Assembly: GCF_013114835.1 (NCBI RefSeq)
Contig: NZ_JAAVLW010000007.1
Span: 432,100-496,099, forward strand
Length of the DNA: 64,000 bases
Origin: Bradyrhizobium archetypum
GTDB lineage: Bacteria; Pseudomonadota; Alphaproteobacteria; Rhizobiales; Xanthobacteraceae
Direction: 5' to 3'
In this document: piece by piece, positions 25,767 to 33,514 of the stretch
How positions within the stretch are numbered: position 1 is the first letter of the stretch
How the letters are laid out: every line of letters starts with the position of its first letter
Made by a program: the position numbers and the translations under genes
The notes under the pieces: generated by a model
Database searches by the model: none
Told to the model about the DNA's origin: nothing
What the model saw: the letters and a program-made list of their open reading frames with translations, nothing else

Positions 25767-26768
25767 ATGGCGCTACCCGATTTTTCCATGCGTCAGCTCC
25801 TTGAAGCTGGCGTGCACTTTGGCCACCAATCGCACCGCTGGAATCCGAAGATGGCGGATTACATTTTCGGTGCCCGCAACAACATCCACATCATTGACCT
25901 CGCCCAGACCGTGCCGATGCTGCATCGCGCGTTGCAGGCTGTGTCCGACACCGTCGCCAAGGGCGGCCGCATCCTGTTCGTCGGCACCAAGCGCCAGGCA
26001 CAGGACGGCGTTGCCGAAGCGGCCAAGCGCTCGGCGCAGTATTTCGTCAACTCGCGCTGGCTCGGCGGCACACTGACCAACTGGAAGACGATTTCGGGCT
26101 CGATCAAGCGCCTGCGCCACCTCGACGAGGTGCTGTCGTCGGGCGAAGCCAACTCCTACACCAAGAAGGAGCGGCTGACGCTGCAGCGCGAGCGCGACAA
26201 GCTCGACCGTTCGCTCGGCGGCATCAAGGACATGGGCGGTCTTCCGGACATGATCTTCGTGATCGACACCAACAAGGAAGACATCGCGATCCAGGAAGCG
26301 CAGCGGCTCAACATTCCCGTCGCCGCGATCGTCGATACCAATTCCGACCCCAAGGGCATCACCTATGTGGTGCCGGGCAATGACGACGCCGGCCGCGCCA
26401 TTTCGCTGTATTGCGACCTGGTGGCCCGCGCCGCCATCGACGGCATTTCGCGCGCGCAGGGCGAATCCGGCATCGATGTCGGCGCCGCCGTTCAGCCGCT
26501 TCGCGAGGAACTTCCGGCCGCCGCGCCCGAAACCTCCGGCTTCCAGGGGCTCGCCGGTCCGCGTGGCACCGCCGACAACCTCAAGAAGCTCACCGGCGTG
26601 TCGGGTACGATCGAGAAGAAGCTCAACGACCTCGGCATCTTCCACTACTGGCAGCTCGCCGAGCTCGACCACGATACCGCGCACAAGATCGGTGAAGAGG
26701 TTGGTCTTCCGAGCCGCGCCGATGCCTGGGTTGCCCAGGCCAAGGCGCTGACCGCGGAAGCGGAATAA
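25767..26768 (+). CDS. rpsB: Small-subunit ribosomal protein S2 with C-terminal extension
   Basis: 333 residues from the ATG at 25767 (GGAGA upstream). The core S2 fold is complete (LLEAGVHFGHQ, FVGTKRQAQ, SRWLGGTLTNW, PDMIFVIDTNKE, VAAIVDTNSDP). The E. coli protein has 241 residues; here about 95 more follow. They include a linker rich in Pro, Ala and Gly and a helix-hairpin-helix-like segment at about 270-325 (DNLKKLTGVSGTIEKKLNDLGIFHYWQLAEL). This extension probably binds rRNA or tRNA at the ribosome surface. First gene of the rpsB-tsf-pyrH-frr cluster. Confidence 0.97.
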   Translation: MALPDFSMRQLLEAGVHFGHQSHRWNPKMADYIFGARNNIHIIDLAQTVPMLHRALQAVSDTVAKGGRILFVGTKRQAQDGVAEAAKRSAQYFVNSRWLGGTLTNWKTISGSIKRLRHLDEVLSSGEANSYTKKERLTLQRERDKLDRSLGGIKDMGGLPDMIFVIDTNKEDIAIQEAQRLNIPVAAIVDTNSDPKGITYVVPGNDDAGRAISLYCDLVARAAIDGISRAQGESGIDVGAAVQPLREELPAAAPETSGFQGLAGPRGTADNLKKLTGVSGTIEKKLNDLGIFHYWQLAELDHDTAHKIGEEVGLPSRADAWVAQAKALTAEAE

Positions 26769-26902
26769 TTGGTACGCCGCGTGGCCGGGTCTTCCGGCCG
26801 CCGGCTCTGCTCACCAGATTACGGCATTCCCTGTAGCTGACGACGGCAGGGCGCAAAGCGCGCGCCGCGCCCGCCGCTCACGGGCAAGAAGGATATTCGA
26901 CG

Positions 26903-27829
26903 ATGGCAACGATCACTGCGGCGATGGTCAAGGAACTGCGCGAGTCGACCGGCGCAGGCATGATGGACTGCAAGGCCGCGCTCACCGAAACCAACGGCGA
27001 CATGCAGGCGGCCCAGGACTGGCTGCGCAAGAAGGGCCTGTCGAAGGCCGCCAAGAAGGCCGGCCGCGTCGCCGCGGAAGGCCTGATCGGCGCTGTGACG
27101 TCGGGCACCAAGGGCGTCGTGGTCGAAGTCAATTCCGAGACCGATTTCGTGGCCCGCAACGAGCAGTTCCAGGGCCTTGTCAAGATGATCGCGCAGGTCG
27201 CGCTCGATGTCGGCGCCGACGTCGAGAAGATCAAGGCGGCCAAGGTCGGCAGCGTCACGGTCGAGACCGCGATTTCGGACGCCATCGCGACCATCGGCGA
27301 GAACATGACGCTGCGCCGCGCGGCTTCCCTCGAAGTCGGCAAGGGCGTGGTATCAAGCTACATCCATGGCGCAGTGATCGAGGGCGCCGGCAAGATGGGC
27401 GTGCTGGTCGCGCTAGAATCCACCGGCAAGACCGATGAGCTCGCGCATCTCGGACGTCAGCTTGCGATGCATGTGGCTGCGACCAATCCGCAGGCGCTGG
27501 ATCCGTCCGGCCTCGACCCCGAGCTCGTCAAGCGCGAAAAGGACGTGCTGGCCGACAAGTACCGCCAGCAGGGCAAGCCGGAAAACGTGATCGAGAAGAT
27601 CGTCGAGTCCGGCCTCAAGACCTATTACAAGGAAGTCTGCCTGCTCGAGCAGGCGTTCATCCACGACGAAAAGGGCAAGTCGGTCGCGCAGGCGGTGAAG
27701 GAAGCCGAAGGCAAGATCGGTGCACCAGTGAAGATTGCCGGGTTTGTGCGCTATGCTCTCGGCGAGGGAATCGAAAAGCAGGAATCCGATTTCGCGGCCG
27801 AAGTCGCGGCGGCCAGCGGCAAGAAGTAA
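26903..27829 (+). CDS. tsf: Elongation factor Ts
   Basis: 308 residues. The N-terminal UBA-like segment (VKELRESTGAGMMDCKAALTETNGD) and the EF-Tu contact motif TDFVARNEQF are present, followed by two core subdomains. It is the nucleotide-exchange factor for EF-Tu in the cytoplasm. It follows rpsB after 134 bases, where a GC-rich hairpin (26783-26799) without a T-run may set the S2 to EF-Ts ratio. Confidence 0.97.
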   Translation: MATITAAMVKELRESTGAGMMDCKAALTETNGDMQAAQDWLRKKGLSKAAKKAGRVAAEGLIGAVTSGTKGVVVEVNSETDFVARNEQFQGLVKMIAQVALDVGADVEKIKAAKVGSVTVETAISDAIATIGENMTLRRAASLEVGKGVVSSYIHGAVIEGAGKMGVLVALESTGKTDELAHLGRQLAMHVAATNPQALDPSGLDPELVKREKDVLADKYRQQGKPENVIEKIVESGLKTYYKEVCLLEQAFIHDEKGKSVAQAVKEAEGKIGAPVKIAGFVRYALGEGIEKQESDFAAEVAAASGKK

Positions 27830-27845
27830 CCGCTGCGGTCACAGT

Positions 27846-27869
27846 CTTCCGGCGCCAATGTGCCGGAAG
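27846..27869 (+). other. Intercistronic hairpin between tsf and pyrH
   Basis: An 8-bp stem CTTCCGGC / GCCGGAAG with an 8-base loop lies 16 bases after the tsf stop, without a following T-run. It may protect the upstream mRNA end or attenuate read-through into pyrH; it is not a standard terminator. Confidence 0.5.
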
Positions 27870-27900
27870 TCGCCTGCGCGGGAGAGGGAAGCGATAAGCA

Positions 27901-28617
27901 ATGGCTGAGCCGGTCTATCGTCGCGTCGTGATCAAGCTCTCGGGCGAGTATCTCGCAGGCAGCCAATCCTTCGGTATCCACCAGCCCACCATCGACCGTA
28001 TCGCCGACGACCTGATTGCGGCCAAGAAGCTCGGCGTCGAGGTGGCCGTCGTGATCGGCGGCGGCAACATCGTCCGCGGCGTGGAAGTCTCCTCGCGCGG
28101 CGTGTCGCGCCCGACTGGCGATACCATGGGCATGCTCGCCACGGTGATGAACTGTCTGGCACTGGAGGCGGCGATCGAGCGCAAGGGGACCCCGGCGCGA
28201 ACGCTGTCGGCGTTCGTGATGCCCGAGATTTCCGAGCTGTTCACCCGCACTGCAGCGCACAAATATCTTTCCGACGGCCGGATTGTGCTGCTCGGCGGTG
28301 GAACCGGCAATCCATTCTTCACCACGGACACCACGGCCGTTTTGCGGGCGGCCGAGATCGGGGCGCAGGCGGTGCTCAAGGCCACCAATGTGGACGGCGT
28401 TTACAGCGCCGATCCCAAAAAAGACCCGTCAGCCAAGCGTTTTGACCGCCTGACGCATTCGCAGGCCATCGCCGGCGACTATAAGGTGATGGACGCGACC
28501 GCATTCGCGCTTGCCCGCGAGACGTCACTGCCTATCATCGTATTCTCGATCGCCGAGCCGGGTTCGATCGGCGCGATCCTGCGCGGGACCGGCCACGGCA
28601 CGGTGGTTGCCGGCTAA
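27901..28617 (+). CDS. pyrH: UMP kinase
   Basis: 238 residues. It has the amino-acid-kinase fold of bacterial UMP kinases: VVIKLSGEYLAG at the N-terminus, VVIGGGNIVRG, the GDTMGMLATVMNCLALE segment, GGGTGNPFFTTDTTAVLRAAEI, and ATNVDGVY for ATP binding. It makes UDP from UMP and ATP. It follows tsf after 71 bases and is 69 bases before frr, the usual order. Confidence 0.97.
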   Translation: MAEPVYRRVVIKLSGEYLAGSQSFGIHQPTIDRIADDLIAAKKLGVEVAVVIGGGNIVRGVEVSSRGVSRPTGDTMGMLATVMNCLALEAAIERKGTPARTLSAFVMPEISELFTRTAAHKYLSDGRIVLLGGGTGNPFFTTDTTAVLRAAEIGAQAVLKATNVDGVYSADPKKDPSAKRFDRLTHSQAIAGDYKVMDATAFALARETSLPIIVFSIAEPGSIGAILRGTGHGTVVAG

Positions 28618-28686
28618 GACGCCTGTGCAGTGTGAACCGCGGGCAGCAAAGAGGCCGGCGGCAGTTTCCAAGGAGGGGAGAGCGTT

Positions 28687-29250
28687 ATGCCCACGCCCGG
28701 TTTTGACATCAACGAGTTGAAGCGCCGCATGCAAGGCGCCACCCACGCGCTCAAGCACGAGCTGGGTGGCTTGCGGACCGGCCGTGCGGCAGCATCCATG
28801 CTGGAGCCGGTGCAGGTCGAGGCCTACGGCTCGCACATGCCCCTCAACCAGCTTGCCACCGTCAGCGTGCCCGAGCCGCGCCTGCTTTCAGTGCAGGTAT
28901 GGGACAAGTCGATGGTGAAGGCCGTTGAAAAGGCGATCGTCGATTCCAATCTCGGCCTCTCGCCCGCGACCGAGGGGCAGGTGCTGCGTTTGCGGATTCC
29001 CGAGCTCAACGAGGAGCGGCGCAAAGAACTGGTGAAGGTCGCGCACAAATACGCCGAAGCCGCCAAGGTCGCCGTCCGCCATGTCCGCCGCGACGGGCTC
29101 GACATCGTCAAGAAGCTCGAGAAGAATCACGAGATTTCCGAAGATGATCAGGAGCGGCTCGCCAACGAGGTGCAGAAGGCGACCGACGGAACGATCGCGG
29201 AAATCGATCAATTGCTTGCGGCGAAGGAAAAGGAAATCCTCACCGTTTGA
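28687..29250 (+). CDS. frr: Ribosome-recycling factor
   Basis: 187 residues, the family's standard length. The N-terminal helix (KRRMQGATHALKHELGGLRTGRAAASMLEPV), the central domain with GSHMPLNQLATVSVPEPR, and the C-terminal RRDGLDIVKKLEK...EDDQERLANEVQKATD are all typical. It splits post-termination ribosomes with EF-G. AAGGAGG lies upstream of the ATG. Confidence 0.97.
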   Translation: MPTPGFDINELKRRMQGATHALKHELGGLRTGRAAASMLEPVQVEAYGSHMPLNQLATVSVPEPRLLSVQVWDKSMVKAVEKAIVDSNLGLSPATEGQVLRLRIPELNEERRKELVKVAHKYAEAAKVAVRHVRRDGLDIVKKLEKNHEISEDDQERLANEVQKATDGTIAEIDQLLAAKEKEILTV

Positions 29251-29289
29251 CGGCAACCTGGAAGAGTTGAGACTGGTTCTGGAATTTTG

Positions 29290-30048
29290 ATGATGCCGAA
29301 CGCCGCCGCTACTGCCACGGAAGGACCGGATCGATCCGTTCCGTTGCATGTGGCGATCATCATGGACGGAAACGGGCGCTGGGCGGCAGCGCGCGGCTTG
29401 CCGCGTGCCGAAGGCCACCGTCGTGGCGTCGAGGCGTTGCGGCGTGTCGTTCGCGCCGCCCATGAACTCGGCGTGCGCTATCTGACGATCTTTTCGTTCA
29501 GCTCCGAGAACTGGTCACGGCCGGCAACCGAAATCGGCGATCTGTTCGGATTGCTCCGTCGCTTCATCCGCAACGATCTGGCAACGCTGCACAGCGACGG
29601 CGTGCGCGTGCGCGTAATCGGTCAGCGGGAAGGGCTGGAGCCCGACATCTGCACGCTGTTGAACGAGGCCGAGGAGCTCACCAAGGACAACAGCAAGCTC
29701 AATCTGGTGGTCGCATTCAACTACGGCTCACGCCAGGAAATCGCGGGCGCCGCGCAGCGGCTGGCACGTGAAGTGGCGGAGGGTAAGCGCGATCCGACAT
29801 CGATCGACGCCGATACGCTCGGCCGCTATCTCGACGCACCCGACATTCCCGATCCCGACCTGATCATCCGCACCAGCGGCGAGCAGCGGCTGTCGAACTT
29901 CCTGATGTGGCAGGCCGCCTATAGCGAGCTCGTTTTCGTGCCGATCCACTGGCCGGATTTCGATAAGGCCGCGCTTGAAAGCGCGATTGCCGAATATGCC
30001 AGACGGGAGCGCCGATTCGGCGGTCTGGCCGCGAAAACCGGATCGTGA
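29290..30048 (+). CDS. uppS: Undecaprenyl diphosphate synthase (cis-prenyltransferase)
   Basis: 252 residues if the first of two adjacent ATG codons (29290, 29293) is used. The catalytic Asp lies in HVAIIMDGNGRWA, and the conserved YLTIFSFSSENWSRP, LVVAFNYGSRQEI and DLIIRTSGEQRLSNFLMWQAAYSEL are all present. It builds the C55 lipid carrier for peptidoglycan and polysaccharide precursors from IPP, whose pathway includes dxr two genes downstream. The end overlaps cdsA (GTGA). Confidence 0.97.
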   Translation: MMPNAAATATEGPDRSVPLHVAIIMDGNGRWAAARGLPRAEGHRRGVEALRRVVRAAHELGVRYLTIFSFSSENWSRPATEIGDLFGLLRRFIRNDLATLHSDGVRVRVIGQREGLEPDICTLLNEAEELTKDNSKLNLVVAFNYGSRQEIAGAAQRLAREVAEGKRDPTSIDADTLGRYLDAPDIPDPDLIIRTSGEQRLSNFLMWQAAYSELVFVPIHWPDFDKAALESAIAEYARRERRFGGLAAKTGS

Positions 30049-30893
30049 CCGAGCCTGAGGCCGCGCCGGCGGCAGCGAGCGGATCAGACAAGCGCAATCT
30101 CGCGATGCGCATCGCCGCTGCCGCCGTGCTGATCCCGCTGGCGGTTGCGATCGCCTATGCAGGCGGCTGGCTGTGGGCGGCGCTGGTGACGCTGGCGGCA
30201 ATCGGCCTGTTCGTGGAATGGCTCGCGATCGTGGGCTTCACCGGTGCGATGCGCGTGATCGTACCCGGCGCGGCTGCGCTTGCGATCGCGGGGGTTTGCT
30301 TTGCGTTGCGCCGGCTCGACGCCGCACTGATCGTGCTTGCGGTTGGTTTTGTTGCTGTCGCCGCGATGGCGCCGGAGCGGCGAAGCTGGGCAGTGGCGGG
30401 ATTTCTGTACGCGGCGGCCGCCGAGATCGCCTCCATTCTGGTGCGCCTCGATTCGGTGAAGGGGTTTGCCGCCCTGATGTTCGTGCTGCTGATCGTGTGG
30501 GTGACCGACAGCGGCGGCTATTTCGCGGGACGCGGCATTGGTGGGCCGAAGCTCTGGCCGCGCGTCAGCCCGAAAAAGACCTGGGCGGGCGCCGCCGGCG
30601 GATTTGTCGCCAGTCTGGCCGTGGCGTTCGGATTTGCGGTGTTCGACATTGGCAGAGTAGGGCCGCTATTGGTGCTTTCGGCGGCCCTCTCGGTCGTTTC
30701 GCAGCTCGGCGATCTCTTTGAATCCGCCGTGAAGCGGCGTTTCGGGGTAAAGGACTCAAGTCACATTATTCCCGGCCACGGCGGGCTAATGGATCGCCTG
30801 GATGGATTTGTCGCAGCCGTCGTCGTGGCGGCAGTTTTCGGTCTTTTGCGGGGTGGCGCCGATGGCGTCGGCCGCGGTCTTATGGTTTGGTGA
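30045..30893 (+). CDS. cdsA: Phosphatidate cytidylyltransferase
   Basis: 282 residues with multiple membrane segments, starting at a GTG that overlaps the uppS stop. The C-terminal CDP-diglyceride synthetase signature is complete (SQLGDLFESAVKRRFGVKDSSHIIPGHGGLMDRLDG). It makes CDP-diacylglycerol for all phospholipids. The N-terminus to about residue 18 is Ala/Pro-rich and soluble. Confidence 0.96.
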   Translation: MTEPEAAPAAASGSDKRNLAMRIAAAAVLIPLAVAIAYAGGWLWAALVTLAAIGLFVEWLAIVGFTGAMRVIVPGAAALAIAGVCFALRRLDAALIVLAVGFVAVAAMAPERRSWAVAGFLYAAAAEIASILVRLDSVKGFAALMFVLLIVWVTDSGGYFAGRGIGGPKLWPRVSPKKTWAGAAGGFVASLAVAFGFAVFDIGRVGPLLVLSAALSVVSQLGDLFESAVKRRFGVKDSSHIIPGHGGLMDRLDGFVAAVVVAAVFGLLRGGADGVGRGLMVW

Positions 30894-30897
30894 AACG

Positions 30898-32121
30898 ATG
30901 AGCGCAGTTCCATTGCGTAACAACAGAGCCGTGGCGGCCGCCGCGCGCACCGTCACGGTGCTGGGCGCCACCGGCTCGATTGGCGACAGCACCATGGATT
31001 TGCTGCGCAGCGCGCGCGACCGCTATCAAGTCGAGGCGTTGACCGCTAATTCCAACGTCGAGGCGCTGGCCAAGCTCGCGAAGGAATTCGGCGCGCGATT
31101 CGCCGCAATCGCAGACCCGGCGCGCCTTGGCGAACTGAAGAACGCGCTGGCCGGCACGGGCATCGAATGCGGTGCGGGCGAGAGCGCCATCATCGATGCC
31201 GCCGCGCGTCCCGCCGACTGGGTGATGGCGGCGGTGAGCGGCGCGGCCGGGTTGAAGCCCGCGCTGGCCGCGGTCGACCGCGGCGCTGCGGTTGCGCTCG
31301 CCAACAAGGAATGCCTGGTTTGTGCCGGCGATTTCTTCATGCAGCGCGCCGCGAAGGCCGGTGCCTGCATCCTGCCGGCGGATTCCGAACACAACGCGCT
31401 ATTTCAGGCGCTCTCTTCCGGCAATCGCGAAGAACTGGTGCGCGTGATCATCACTGCTTCGGGCGGGCCGTTCCGCACCTGGGCGCCGGCCGACATCGAA
31501 CAGGCGACGCTCGAGCAGGCCCTGAAGCATCCGAACTGGAGCATGGGCCAGAAGATCACGATCGATTCCGCCTCGATGATGAACAAGGGCCTCGAAGTGA
31601 TCGAAGCCTCTTATCTCTTTGCGCTCTCGGCTGATGAAATCGACGTTCTCGTGCATCCGCAATCAATCATTCACGGCATGGTTGAGTTTTCCGATCGCTC
31701 GGTGGTTGCGCAGCTCGGCGCGCCCGACATGCGCATTCCGATAGCGCACTGCCTGGGATGGCCCGACCGAATCGTCGGGCCGTCGGCCCGGCTCGATCTC
31801 GCAAAAATCGGCCAGTTGACCTTCGAGGCGCCGGACTTTGAGCGGTTCCCAGGCTTGCGGCTGGCCTACGAAGCCTTACGTACGGGCCGTGGTGCGACCA
31901 CGGTATTCAACGCCGCCAATGAGGTGGCGGTGGCGGCTTTCATCGCCGGAAAGATCAAATTCGGATCGATCGCGCGCCTGGTCGAAGCCACCATCAACGA
32001 CTGGATTCGCGCCGGGAACCTTGCGCCTTTGAGCTCGGCCGACGACGCGATCTCCATTGATTATAACGCGCGAAATAGAGCCGCCTCCCTATTGCCTCAA
32101 ATTGCCTCAAAGGCATCCTAG
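30898..32121 (+). CDS. dxr: 1-deoxy-D-xylulose-5-phosphate reductoisomerase
   Basis: 407 residues from the ATG at 30898, 4 bases after the cdsA stop; the frame extends upstream inside cdsA but that part is not coding. NADPH-binding TVTVLGATGSIGDSTMDLL, then ALANKECLV, the metal- and substrate-binding ILPADSEHNALFQ and ITIDSASMMNKGLEVIEA, and HPQSIIHGMVEF. First committed step of the MEP isoprenoid pathway, making 2-C-methylerythritol 4-phosphate. Confidence 0.97.
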   Translation: MSAVPLRNNRAVAAAARTVTVLGATGSIGDSTMDLLRSARDRYQVEALTANSNVEALAKLAKEFGARFAAIADPARLGELKNALAGTGIECGAGESAIIDAAARPADWVMAAVSGAAGLKPALAAVDRGAAVALANKECLVCAGDFFMQRAAKAGACILPADSEHNALFQALSSGNREELVRVIITASGGPFRTWAPADIEQATLEQALKHPNWSMGQKITIDSASMMNKGLEVIEASYLFALSADEIDVLVHPQSIIHGMVEFSDRSVVAQLGAPDMRIPIAHCLGWPDRIVGPSARLDLAKIGQLTFEAPDFERFPGLRLAYEALRTGRGATTVFNAANEVAVAAFIAGKIKFGSIARLVEATINDWIRAGNLAPLSSADDAISIDYNARNRAASLLPQIASKAS

Positions 32122-32163
32122 AGGGTTGGGACGGAGCCATCGGCTCTTGTCGAGGGGAACCTG

Positions 32164-33339
32164 ATGTCAGAATTTTTTTTACATAGTTTCAATACGTTGA
32201 GCCACGGGCTCATCGGCTACATCATTCCCTTTTTGTTTGTTCTGACCATCGTCGTGTTCTTCCATGAACTCGGCCACTTCCTGGTCGCGCGATGGGCCGG
32301 CGTGAAAGTATTGACGTTCTCGCTTGGCTTCGGGCCGGAACTCGCCGGTTTCAACGATCGCCATGGCACGCGCTGGAAGATCTCCGCGATCCCGCTCGGC
32401 GGCTACGTGAAGTTCTTCGGCGACGAATCGGAAGCCTCGACACCGACCTCGGCCGAGACGCTGGCCAAGATGACCGAAGAGGAGCGGGCGGGCAGTTTCC
32501 ATCATAAAAAGGTCGGCGCACGCGCTGCCATTGTTGCCGCCGGCCCGATCGCGAATTTCATCCTGGCGATCGTCATCTTCACCTGTCTCTTCACCTTCTT
32601 CGGCAAGCCGAGCACGACGGCGCGCGTCGACAAGATCGAAGCCAGCAGCGCTGCCGAGCGGGCGGGCTTTCAGGTCGGCGACGTCGTCACGGCCATCGAT
32701 GGCAAGAAGATCGGCAGCTTCTCCGACATGCAGCGCTTCGTCAGCGTGCGCGCCGGGGAGACCATGACCTTCACCGTCAAGCGCGGTGATTCCACGCTGG
32801 AGCTCAAGGGCACGCCGGAACTGCGCGAGGTGAAGGATCCGTTCGGCAATACGCAGCGGCTCGGAATTCTCGGCATTACCCGCGCAACATCGCCGGGCGA
32901 GGTGACCACGGAGAAGGTCGATCCGGCGAGCGCGCTGTGGCTCGGAATCAAGGAAACCTGGTTCGTCATCGAGCAGACGCTCGCCTATATCGGCAACATC
33001 TTTACCGGCCGGGCCAGCGCAGACCAGATCGGCGGGCCGATTCGGATCGCGCAGATTTCGGGGCAGGTCGCCACGCTCGGGCTGATTCCCCTGCTTCACC
33101 TGGCGGCGGTGCTGTCCATTTCCATCGGGCTGCTGAATCTCTTCCCGGTTCCATTGCTCGATGGTGGTCACCTTTTGTTCTATACGGCCGAAGTGGTCCG
33201 GGGGCGTCCATTGTCAGAAAAATCGCAGGAATATGGGTTCCGCGTGGGCCTAGTCCTGGTCCTGATGCTGATGGTGTTCGCTTTCTATAACGATTTCCAT
33301 CAGGTGCCGTGGCTGAAGGGGTTGTTCGGCAGATCGTAG
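32164..33339 (+). CDS. rseP: Site-2 intramembrane metalloprotease, RseP family
   Basis: 391 residues. The zinc motif HELGH is at 34-38 in the first transmembrane helix (VVFFHELGHFLVARW), and the second ligand region is NLFPVPLLDGGHLL near the C-terminus. One PDZ domain lies at about 140-220 (ASSAAERAGFQVGDVVTAIDGKKI), as in the alphaproteobacterial MmpA form. It cleaves anti-sigma factors or signal peptides within the membrane. It lies between dxr and bamA, the widely conserved position. Confidence 0.96.
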   Translation: MSEFFLHSFNTLSHGLIGYIIPFLFVLTIVVFFHELGHFLVARWAGVKVLTFSLGFGPELAGFNDRHGTRWKISAIPLGGYVKFFGDESEASTPTSAETLAKMTEEERAGSFHHKKVGARAAIVAAGPIANFILAIVIFTCLFTFFGKPSTTARVDKIEASSAAERAGFQVGDVVTAIDGKKIGSFSDMQRFVSVRAGETMTFTVKRGDSTLELKGTPELREVKDPFGNTQRLGILGITRATSPGEVTTEKVDPASALWLGIKETWFVIEQTLAYIGNIFTGRASADQIGGPIRIAQISGQVATLGLIPLLHLAAVLSISIGLLNLFPVPLLDGGHLLFYTAEVVRGRPLSEKSQEYGFRVGLVLVLMLMVFAFYNDFHQVPWLKGLFGRS

Positions 33340-33354
33340 AAGCGGCTTTTTTAT

Positions 33355-33376
33355 GACGTTGCCCATTGGCAACGTC
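33355..33376 (+). other. Perfect intercistronic hairpin between rseP and bamA
   Basis: GACGTTGCC and GGCAACGTC form a perfect 9-bp stem with a CATT loop, 16 bases after the rseP stop. A T-run lies before rather than after the stem, so it is not a terminator for the plus strand. It may be an mRNA processing or stability element. Confidence 0.5.
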
Positions 33377-33514
33377 TTGGAATGAAAATGGAATCGCATC
33401 GCGAAGTCTGGTTTGCCGCCCTGTCGAAATTGGCTACAAGCAATGCAACTTAGGGAATCTGCCGGTTCGTAAAGGGGTACGGGCCGGCATTGCAATGACG
33501 AGGGCGCGTTGCGC

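Noticed and set aside
33355..33376. Hairpin after rseP as a transcription terminator
   Set aside because: The T-run lies before the stem, not after it, on the plus strand; bamA is expected to be co-transcribed.
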